Source: Gemmatimonadota bacterium (GTDB lineage Bacteria; Gemmatimonadota; Gemmatimonadetes; Longimicrobiales; Gaopeijiaceae). Taken from it: 5,183 nt of DNA. A model generated the notes under the pieces. The model was not told the origin of the DNA. It ran no database searches and saw nothing but the letters and a program-made list of their open reading frames with translations. The translations under genes and the position numbers were made by a program. Positions 1 through 5,183 of this stretch are shown here, piece after piece. The stretch is from assembly GCA_007127575.1 (NCBI GenBank), contig SKZC01000500.1, positions 1 through 5,183 on the forward strand, read 5' to 3'. Within the stretch, counting starts at the first letter, position 1. Each line of letters starts with the position of its first letter.

Positions 1-137
1 CGCCTCCTCGGGCCGGCAGACACAAACAAATGGGTATCCAGAGTAACCTAATGAACGTCGGAAAGGTCCGGGTAGGCTTCGGAGCCGGCCGGTGGGATGG
101 AGGGCGCTCCGTAAGGTCGGTATATTCCCCGTGAATC
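1..137. other. Left-edge region upstream of the outer-membrane protein gene
   Basis: No gene can be defended here. Two + frames close early (stops at 44-46 and 49-51). The third stays open from the edge to a TGA at 132-134, so the tail of an upstream gene ending four bases before the next ATG cannot be excluded. Its codon use does not show the strong G/C third-position bias of the other genes, and the stretch around 20-60 is visibly richer in A, which fits intergenic DNA better. No tRNA fold or strong terminator was seen. Confidence 0.5.
121..126 (+). promoter_or_regulatory. Possible -10 box (TATATT)
   Basis: TATATT stands out in otherwise GC-rich sequence and matches the bacterial -10 consensus TATAAT at five of six positions. 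No convincing -35 hexamer lies about 17 bases upstream. A transcript starting about seven bases downstream would begin almost at the ATG at 138, giving a nearly leaderless message for that start, or a leader of roughly 60-70 bases if a GTG at 192 or 201 is used. This is inference from one short motif. Confidence 0.3.
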
Positions 138-2333
138 ATGAGCCCCCCTTCCCCTCCACCCGCCCTCTACGCCCCTGACGCCGAGACCGCTGTGAGGTCG
201 GTGCGCCACTCCTTCTGGAACCTCCCTCGAATTGCGGCGCTGGGGGTCGTTCATCTGGTTCTCCTGTGCCTGGCCTCGGTGCTGTCGCCACCGGGCCCTC
301 TCCCGGCCCAGACCGCGCCGTCCGGTGACTGGAACGCCCCCCGTGCCCTGGAATTGGTGGACCGGGGCAGAGAGGCCCGCCGTGCCCTCCAGGAGGATCC
401 GGAGCTTCGGAGCTACCGGGCTGAGACCCGAGGGAACGTGTACTTCTACATCGACCCGGAAGAAGGTGAGGATCGTCCGCTCCTGAGAGTTGACCAGGTA
501 GCGGTGGACCTCTACTGGATGGCGCCAGGCCTCACCCAGCAGGTCATCGTAGGTCACCAGGAGGAGAAACTCCTTCCCATCCGGGACTTCCAGTACTTTC
601 TGGATCGACTCACCCTCGTCCAGTACGGGTTTGGGGACCGCATCCAGGTGGGTGAAGGGATGGACGTGCGGGACGTGCCCCATCCCCTGGCCCCGCCGGA
701 GGCCCAGGTCGGAGGCTACGACTTCCGACTCTCCGATTCGGTCACGGTGACCTTGCCCCCGGAACCTGACGACCCCACCCCCCGATCCATCCGGGTTTAC
801 GAGTTGGAGGTCCGGCCCGCCGACCCCGACAACCCCGGGGTGGTGGGCACCCTCCGCCTGGACCGGGAATCGGGCGCTCTGGTGAGGATGGACTTCACGT
901 TCACCCCCTCGTCCTACGTGGACCCCCGGAACGATCAGGTCCAGGTGGCTCTGGAGTACGGCCTCTGGCAAGGTCGACACTGGCTCCCCCACGAGCAGCG
1001 GGTGGAGGTACGTCGGGAGATCCCGCAACTGGATCTCGGCGTGGGGACCATCATCCTCGCCGTCCTTCGCACCGGGGGGTACGAGTTCAACGTTCCGCTG
1101 GATCAGGAGGCGTTCCGGGGTCCCCGGGTGACCCGCGCACCCCCGGAGGAGCTGGAGGCCTTCCCCTTCCCCGAAGCCCCGCTGGACGCCGTGAGAAGCG
1201 GGGACCTCCCCAGCTCCGTGGGGCGAATGGATCCAGGAGAGATCCGCCGGCGAGGCCGAGAGCTCCTGGAGCAATCCCACCCATCCGGGTTGCCCCCGGT
1301 TCGCCTCCACGTTCCCGACGTTTCCTCGGTCCTGAGGTTCAACCGAGCGGAGGGGTGGAGGGTGGGTTCGGGGCTGGGACTTCGTCCGCACCCCGCCCTG
1401 GACGTTCGGATCACCGGCGGGTATGCCTTCGGCTCCCGGGACCCGTCCCTGGGGGTTCGCGGAAGGATGCCGCTGCGCTCCGGCCTGACCCTGGAGGTGG
1501 AAGGGACGCTGGCCCAGTTGAGGGACATCGGTCCCCACCCGGGCTCGGACGGACTCACGAACACCCTGGCCGCTGTGACGCGGGGAGCCGACTACCTCGA
1601 TCCCTACCTCACTCACCGGGCTCAGGTCGGAATTCGGGCCCACCCCGGACAGGCTTGGACGGTGGGAGCGGCGCTCCACGCGGAGTGGGCGTCGTCCCTG
1701 CCTCTCACCCAGGAGCGCGCACCCCTGGATGGGGGTCGGGCCTTCCGACCGGTCCGGGAGGTGGACTCGGGCCTCCTGGCATCGGTCCGGGGGGAGGTGG
1801 GCTGGGAGGATCCGTACCGCCGACCGGGGCACCGTCGGTTCCAGGGATCCTTGGAGGTGGGGAGTCTTCGAGAGGGTGGTGAGTTCGCTCGACTCCTCCT
1901 CTCCGCACGGCTTCGGGGCTGGGAGGGTCGGCCCGGGACCGGCCTCACCGGGTCCGTTCGAGGGGGCGCGACCCTGGGCACCTCACCCCTCCAGCGGCTT
2001 ACCCTCCTGGGAGGTCGCCACACCCTGCCCGGGCATCCCTACCGAGGATTCGCCGGGGAACACCACATCCAATCCTCCCTGGAGGGAGCTGTGGACGCCC
2101 ACGTCCCATGGCTCCGGCTGCGGGGGGGGCTATGGGCCGGCTGGACGGAAGCGGCTGACGGCCGGATCCCCTCGAACTGGAACGCTCAGGTCACTGACGG
2201 GGTTCGCCTGGGGGCCACGATCGGGGCCGGCTTTTTTTACGACCTGCTTCGGCTGGAGGGGGCCCGGGGATATCCGGATGGGGAGTGGCAGCTCCTCTTC
2301 TCGGTAGACCCGCGCTGGTGGGATCGTCTATGA
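138..2333 (+). CDS. Exported outer-membrane beta-barrel protein, Omp85-like C-terminus, function unknown
   Basis: The 731-residue product has a basic segment (R20, R23, R31), a hydrophobic core at about 32-50 and a likely signal peptidase I site after LPA at 55-57. C44 is not in a lipobox. Residues about 60-340 form a beta-rich domain, presumably periplasmic, with DVPHP at 179-183, YVDPRND at 260-266 and HWLP at 281-284. I associate this pattern with uncharacterised Gemmatimonadota-type proteins. FNRAEG at 401-406 opens a C-terminal part of alternating beta strands. A glycine-rich YRGF at 635-638 resembles the (V/I)RG(F/Y) loop motif of Omp85 proteins, and the protein ends in an aromatic strand (VDPRWWDRL). 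It therefore probably sits in the outer membrane; cargo or partner is unknown. The ATG at 138 has no Shine-Dalgarno. GTG at 192 or 201 would give a more normal signal peptide, and GAGG lies just before 201. The gene is certain; the start and barrel class are moderately supported. Confidence 0.85.
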   Translation: MSPPSPPPALYAPDAETAVRSVRHSFWNLPRIAALGVVHLVLLCLASVLSPPGPLPAQTAPSGDWNAPRALELVDRGREARRALQEDPELRSYRAETRGNVYFYIDPEEGEDRPLLRVDQVAVDLYWMAPGLTQQVIVGHQEEKLLPIRDFQYFLDRLTLVQYGFGDRIQVGEGMDVRDVPHPLAPPEAQVGGYDFRLSDSVTVTLPPEPDDPTPRSIRVYELEVRPADPDNPGVVGTLRLDRESGALVRMDFTFTPSSYVDPRNDQVQVALEYGLWQGRHWLPHEQRVEVRREIPQLDLGVGTIILAVLRTGGYEFNVPLDQEAFRGPRVTRAPPEELEAFPFPEAPLDAVRSGDLPSSVGRMDPGEIRRRGRELLEQSHPSGLPPVRLHVPDVSSVLRFNRAEGWRVGSGLGLRPHPALDVRITGGYAFGSRDPSLGVRGRMPLRSGLTLEVEGTLAQLRDIGPHPGSDGLTNTLAAVTRGADYLDPYLTHRAQVGIRAHPGQAWTVGAALHAEWASSLPLTQERAPLDGGRAFRPVREVDSGLLASVRGEVGWEDPYRRPGHRRFQGSLEVGSLREGGEFARLLLSARLRGWEGRPGTGLTGSVRGGATLGTSPLQRLTLLGGRHTLPGHPYRGFAGEHHIQSSLEGAVDAHVPWLRLRGGLWAGWTEAADGRIPSNWNAQVTDGVRLGATIGAGFFYDLLRLEGARGYPDGEWQLLFSVDPRWWDRL

Positions 2334-2394
2334 CGCCGATGACCCACCCGAAGGGCGAAGATCACCATCGGACAACGAACGAGAGGCAAGCGAT
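2334..2394 (+). promoter_or_regulatory. metY leader with inverted repeat
   Basis: This 61-bp spacer separates the outer-membrane gene from metY. CCGATG at 2336-2341 and CATCGG at 2366-2371 can pair as a perfect six-base stem, and a small CCC-GAA-GGG hairpin (2347-2355) sits inside the loop. There is no U-tract, so it does not look like an intrinsic terminator. The spacer is too short for a SAM riboswitch, and no promoter was recognised. It could be a weak structure or an operator, or it may be chance. Confidence 0.25.
2381..2386 (+). promoter_or_regulatory. Ribosome binding site of metY
   Basis: GAGAGG lies eight bases before the ATG at 2395, a good Shine-Dalgarno placement. It supports this start, which also matches the usual N-terminus of the family (a WGFxTRxLHAG-like opening). 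Confidence 0.7.
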
Positions 2395-3681
2395 ATGGCG
2401 GACCGCGAATGGGGCTTTCGAACCCGAGCCCTTCACGCCGGAGGAAGACCGGACCCCACCACCGGTGCGAGGGCGGTGCCCATATATCAGTCCACCAGCT
2501 TCGTTTTCGAAGACACCGAGGACGCTGCGGACCTCTTCGCCCTACAGAAGTATGGGACCATCTACACCCGAATCTCCAACCCCACGGTGGCGGCCTTCGA
2601 AGAGCGCATGGCCTCGCTGGAGGGGGGAATCGGCGCGGTAGCCACCTCCAGCGGACAGTCCGCCGCCTTCCTCACCGCCACCGCCCTCTGTCACGCCGGC
2701 GACCACTTCATCGCCCACTCGGCCATCTACGGCGGAACGTACACCCAGTTCAACGTGACGCTTCGGAGGCTGGGGATCGAGGCGACGTTCGTGACCTCGG
2801 ACGAGCCGGAGGACTTCGCCGCCGAGATCCGCCCCGAGACCAAGTTCCTCTTCGTGGAGACCATCGGGAACCCCACCGGCTCGGTCCCCGATTTCGAAGG
2901 GCTGGCAGAGGTGGCCCACGCCCACGGGATTCCGCTGGTGGTGGACAACACCTTCGCCACCCCGTACCTCTGCCGCCCCATCGAACATGGAGCGGACATC
3001 GTCCTGCACTCCGCCACCAAGTTCATCGGAGGGCACGGCCGGTCCATCGGCGGCGTGGTGGTGGAGTCGGGTGCGTTCCGATGGGATTCGGGGAAGTTTC
3101 CCCAGATGACCGAGCCCATCCCCTCATACAACCACCTTCGGTTCTGGGAGAATTTCGCGGAGTACGCCTTCTGCACGAAGCTCCGGGTGGAACAGCTTCG
3201 GGACGTAGGCCCCTGCCTCTCCCCCTTCGATGCCTTTCTCTTTCTCCAGGGCCTGGAATCCCTCCCCTTCCGCATGGATGCCCATGTGGAGAACGGTATG
3301 GCGGTGGCCCAGTGGCTCCAAGATCACCCGTGTGTGAAGTGGGTGCAGTACCCAGGGCTTCAGGACTCTCCCTTCCACGAGCGGGCCCAGAAGTACCTCC
3401 CGCGAGGGTCCGGCTCCATCTTCACCTTCGGCATCGATGGCGGACGTGAAGCCGGTGCTCGGTTCATCGAGTCGTTGGAGATGGTGAGTCATCTGGCTAA
3501 CGTGGGAGATGTGAAGTCCCTGGTGATCCACCCTGCCTCCACGACCCATCAACAGCTTTCCGACGAGGACCTGAGAGCCGCGCGCATCACCCCGGACATG
3601 GTGAGGATTTCGGTGGGTCTGGAGGACCTGGACGATATTTGCTGGGATCTGGATCAAGCACTGAGGAGGGCCACGGAATGA
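2395..3681 (+). CDS. metY: O-acetylhomoserine sulfhydrylase (O-acetylhomoserine aminocarboxypropyltransferase)
   Basis: This cytosolic PLP enzyme of the Cys/Met metabolism family joins O-acetylhomoserine and sulfide to give homocysteine and acetate, the direct-sulfhydrylation route to methionine. At 428 residues it is the normal full length. The family opening WGFRTRALHAG and PDPTTGARAVPIYQSTS is present. Y57 and R59 of the YTR motif contact the cofactor phosphate of the neighbouring subunit. S86-G87-Q88 forms the phosphate loop, D184 in VVDNTFATPYL pairs with the pyridine nitrogen, and K209 in SATKF is the Schiff-base lysine. R404 in VRISVG is placed to bind the substrate carboxylate. These roles follow from homology. 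The long GDVKSLVIHPASTTHQQL segment near the C-terminus and the FRWDSGKFP insert favour MetY over cystathionine gamma-synthase or MetZ. The stop overlaps the next start by four bases. No metX (homoserine acetyltransferase) lies in the window. No damage is seen. Confidence 0.96.
   Translation: MADREWGFRTRALHAGGRPDPTTGARAVPIYQSTSFVFEDTEDAADLFALQKYGTIYTRISNPTVAAFEERMASLEGGIGAVATSSGQSAAFLTATALCHAGDHFIAHSAIYGGTYTQFNVTLRRLGIEATFVTSDEPEDFAAEIRPETKFLFVETIGNPTGSVPDFEGLAEVAHAHGIPLVVDNTFATPYLCRPIEHGADIVLHSATKFIGGHGRSIGGVVVESGAFRWDSGKFPQMTEPIPSYNHLRFWENFAEYAFCTKLRVEQLRDVGPCLSPFDAFLFLQGLESLPFRMDAHVENGMAVAQWLQDHPCVKWVQYPGLQDSPFHERAQKYLPRGSGSIFTFGIDGGREAGARFIESLEMVSHLANVGDVKSLVIHPASTTHQQLSDEDLRAARITPDMVRISVGLEDLDDICWDLDQALRRATE
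3663..3670 (+). promoter_or_regulatory. Ribosome binding site of the CoA-binding gene, inside metY
   Basis: GAGGAGGG within the last codons of metY lies seven bases before the ATG at 3678. It is the strongest Shine-Dalgarno in the window and decides the start: an in-frame ATG at 3639 has no comparable site and would overlap metY by 43 bases. Confidence 0.8.
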
Positions 3682-4271
3682 GCCGAGGAAGCGCGTGCGA
3701 GCTGCCCGGAGGCGCCGGGGAGCAGGAACGGAACGGAGGCGGCGAGGGGTTCAACGAACGATGGATCTCCACCATCGATCACACCCCCGTCGAGGGATGG
3801 AGCCCTCCCACCGCCGGCCGTCGACTGCAGATCATCCGATCTTCCAAAGTGGTGGCGCTGGTGGGAGTTTCGGGGAAACCGGAGCGACCGAGCAACTTCG
3901 TGGCCACCTACCTCATCTCCTCCGCAGCGCACTTCCAGGTGTACTTCGTGAACCCCATGGAGTCGGAGATCCTGGGCCGGCCGTCCTATCCTTCGCTGGC
4001 CGAGCTTCCGGAGAGACCGGAGATCGTAGACGTCTTCCGGGCCCCGGAGCACTGCCCCACCGTGGCTCGGGAGGCGGTGGACGTGGGCGCGGACACCCTC
4101 TGGCTGCAACTGGGGATCTGGAGCCCGGAAGCGGCCCGGATCGGAGTGGACCACGGCCTCAACGTCGTGATGGACCGGTGCCTAAAAGTGGAACACGCCC
4201 GCTTCCATGGCGGACTTCACCTGGCCGGGTTCGACACCGGCGTCATCTCGTCCAGGCGCTACGAGCCGTAA
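3678..4271 (+). CDS. CoA-binding Rossmann-fold protein (CoA_binding_2 / YccU type)
   Basis: This 197-residue, probably cytosolic protein belongs to the small CoA-binding family related to the nucleotide-binding domain of succinyl-CoA synthetase. The Rossmann start is VVALVGVSGKPERPSN at 58-73, with the glycine turn and family SxKPxRxSN-type loop. YFVNP follows at 89-93, then TLWLQLGIW at 140-148, and the family signature MDRCLKVEHARF at 165-176 with the conserved Cys168 and His173. It closes with GFDTGVIS. Members bind CoA or acyl-CoA, but a catalytic role is generally not established. The ATG overlaps the metY stop (ATGA) and carries its own strong Shine-Dalgarno, so the two are almost certainly co-translated. 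Oddly, about 50 residues precede the fold: a Gly/Glu-rich stretch (11-24) and then a RWISTIDHTPVEGW segment. Most members I know begin near the fold. No other in-frame Met lies before residue 94, so the extension is probably real. Confidence 0.92.
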   Translation: MSRGSACELPGGAGEQERNGGGEGFNERWISTIDHTPVEGWSPPTAGRRLQIIRSSKVVALVGVSGKPERPSNFVATYLISSAAHFQVYFVNPMESEILGRPSYPSLAELPERPEIVDVFRAPEHCPTVAREAVDVGADTLWLQLGIWSPEAARIGVDHGLNVVMDRCLKVEHARFHGGLHLAGFDTGVISSRRYEP

Positions 4272-4337
4272 GCTCCCCAGAGGCCGGAAGGTGCCCCGCG
4301 CCTTGACCCCCTCTTCGGGCCCGGGCACTTTGCTCTG
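4272..4337. other. Spacer between the CoA-binding gene and the diguanylate cyclase gene
   Basis: This 66-bp gap holds a possible hairpin: AAGGTGC (4288-4294) and GCGCCTT (4298-4304) pair over seven bases with one G-U and a CCC loop. No T-tract follows, so terminator activity is doubtful. TTGACC at 4303-4308 resembles a -35 box, but the hexamer 17 bases further (CACTTT) is a poor -10. No Shine-Dalgarno stands in the right place before the ATG at 4338. Confidence 0.3.
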
Positions 4338-5183
4338 ATGTTCGCCGCCGACGAGTATCCGTACCGTGAGGTTCCCCCGCGGGCCCTGGCTCTGTCCCTG
4401 GCGGCGTTGGTGGTCCCGGTCACCGGGGCGGTCCTCTTCCCGGACGCCCTGGGAGAAGCAGGCGCCCTGCTCTGGCTCCTGGCCCTGGTCCCGGCCTTTC
4501 TCCTGGCCTACTACCGAGGGTGGCGCGGCGTGGCCACGGCGCTGGCCGTCGGTATGGCCACCCTTTCCCTCACCCAGGTGGTGGTCAACCTCCTGGACCG
4601 GGAGGTACCGGAGATCCTCCTGGGGATCGTGGTGGCATATCTCGGGATCTCCCTGGGGATCGGCTGGGTCACCGAGCTCCTCCACCGGGAGCGGGCAACG
4701 GTTGAGGATCTGGCCCTCACGGACATCCTTACCCGGCTGCCCAACCGACGCCACGCTCGGATCTTCCTGGAGAACGAGTTCGGGGCCGCGGAGCGAGGGA
4801 GGCTCCTGGCCGTGGTCCTCTTCGACTTGGACGAGTTCAAGGTCTACAACGATCGACACGGGCACGCCGCCGGCGACCAAGCGCTCAGGGCCTTCGGCCA
4901 GATCCTCTCCCACACCACCCGGCGGATGAACCTATCGGCCCGTTTCGGAGGGGAGGAGTTTCTCTCCGTCCTCGCCGGCTCGGACACCGAGGGGGCCATG
5001 GTCTTCGCGGAACGGGTACGGGAGGCACTCCGAAAACACCGACTCCCCCACGGCCCCCTCACAGTGAGTGCCGGGGTGGCGGCGTACCACCCCAGCATGC
5101 GCTCTCCGGACGAGCTTCTGGCGGCGGCGGATCACGCCCTCTACCGGGCGAAGGAGGACGGTAGGAATTGTGTCCGCGCCTTC
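4338..5183 (+). CDS. Membrane-anchored GGDEF diguanylate cyclase (C-terminal end cut by the window edge)
   Basis: The 282 codons run in frame, without a stop, to the last base. The protein should make cyclic di-GMP from two GTP at the inner membrane. Hydrophobic segments at about 16-34, 42-58, 65-86 and 93-111 suggest four membrane helices with almost no extracytoplasmic sensor domain. A short linker leads to the family opening LALTDILTRLPNRR (125-138). The catalytic domain has FDLDEFK (162-168) with metal ligand D163, guanine-contact residues N171 and D180, and GGEEF at 204-208 with catalytic E206; the spacing equals that of PleD. Residues 268-282 (ending in KEDGRNCVRAF) are the usual end of the domain, so little is missing unless another domain follows. 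The inhibitory RxxD site, expected at 195-198, reads RRMN, with Asp replaced by Asn. The ATG at 4338 is the first plausible start but lacks a clear Shine-Dalgarno. The gene follows the previous one by 66 bases, and co-transcription is possible. Confidence 0.94.
   Translation, partial: MFAADEYPYREVPPRALALSLAALVVPVTGAVLFPDALGEAGALLWLLALVPAFLLAYYRGWRGVATALAVGMATLSLTQVVVNLLDREVPEILLGIVVAYLGISLGIGWVTELLHRERATVEDLALTDILTRLPNRRHARIFLENEFGAAERGRLLAVVLFDLDEFKVYNDRHGHAAGDQALRAFGQILSHTTRRMNLSARFGGEEFLSVLAGSDTEGAMVFAERVREALRKHRLPHGPLTVSAGVAAYHPSMRSPDELLAAADHALYRAKEDGRNCVRAF

Noticed and set aside
3..134. Open frame at the left edge with ATG at 51 (MNVGKVRVGFGAGRW...)
   Set aside because: Only 27 residues from that ATG and no Shine-Dalgarno; codon use is unlike the neighbours. 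A tail of an upstream gene remains possible but cannot be shown.
111..203. Near-repeat GTRAGGTCGGTR at 111-122 and 192-203
   Set aside because: Twelve bases, two copies with two differences; within chance expectation for GC-rich DNA, and one copy lies inside a gene.
255..275. Possible lipobox around C44 of the outer-membrane protein
   Set aside because: The residue before the Cys is Leu, not Gly/Ala/Ser, and the Cys lies mid-way in the hydrophobic core.
48..1832. A 594-codon open frame on the - strand opposite the outer-membrane gene
   Set aside because: In GC-rich genes the antisense frames lose stop codons. Its translation shows no domain, is rich in Arg/Gly/Pro/Val low-complexity, and lies wholly opposite a gene with a signal peptide and barrel motifs.
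1355..2307. Two + frame reading frames (1355-1882, 1729-2307) inside the outer-membrane gene
   Set aside because: Gly/Pro/Arg-rich shadow translations with no ribosome binding site or recognisable motif.
2334..2394. SAM or other methionine riboswitch before metY
   Set aside because: The gap is only 61 bases and shows none of the conserved helices; upstream sequence is coding.
2285..2641. 118-codon frame spanning the gap before metY, with ATGs near 2330-2339
   Set aside because: It continues out of frame into metY, lacks a ribosome binding site, and its translation shows no domain.
2409..3449. A 346-codon + frame overlapping metY
   Set aside because: Arg/Pro/His-rich +1/+2 shadow; metY itself has every catalytic residue.
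2542..3657. Several - strand frames opposite metY
   Set aside because: Antisense shadows without motifs or start signals.
4182..5135. - strand frames, and a 187-codon + frame (4366-4929), over the cyclase gene
   Set aside because: The correct frame is the one from 4338 that runs off the edge and contains intact GGEEF; the others are shadows.

Overview
The window is high-GC bacterial chromosomal DNA (by eye about two thirds G+C, with G/C strongly preferred at third codon positions). It is densely coding, and all four genes lie on the + strand. The organism is probably a free-living Gram-negative of the Gemmatimonadota type. This rests on the outer-membrane protein, whose conserved motifs I associate with that phylum, and on general composition. 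The phylum is an inference, not something the sequence proves.

Layout: (1) 1-137 is the left edge, a short AT-richer stretch with a TATATT box and no gene I can defend. (2) 138-2333 encodes an exported 731-residue protein with a signal sequence, an N-terminal periplasmic-type domain and a C-terminal Omp85-like beta-barrel; its function is unknown. (3) 2334-2394 is a 61-bp spacer with a small inverted repeat and the metY ribosome binding site. (4) 2395-3681 is metY, O-acetylhomoserine sulfhydrylase, a complete PLP enzyme making homocysteine. (5) 3678-4271 is a CoA-binding Rossmann protein (CoA_binding_2/YccU type). It starts inside the metY stop codon (ATGA overlap) and has its own strong Shine-Dalgarno. 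(6) 4272-4337 is a 66-bp spacer with a weak hairpin. (7) 4338 to the right edge is a membrane-anchored GGDEF diguanylate cyclase, open through the last base and missing only its extreme C-terminus.

How the genes fit together: metY and the CoA-binding gene form a translationally coupled pair. This suggests that the CoA-binding protein works with, or senses the state of, the acetyl-ester/homocysteine branch of methionine synthesis. The outer-membrane protein and the diguanylate cyclase have no evident functional tie to that pair.

I found no mobile element, CRISPR array, RNA gene, riboswitch or clearly new system. The points most worth following are the metY/CoA-binding coupling with an unusual N-terminal extension on the second protein, the uncharacterised outer-membrane architecture, and the altered inhibitory site of the cyclase.
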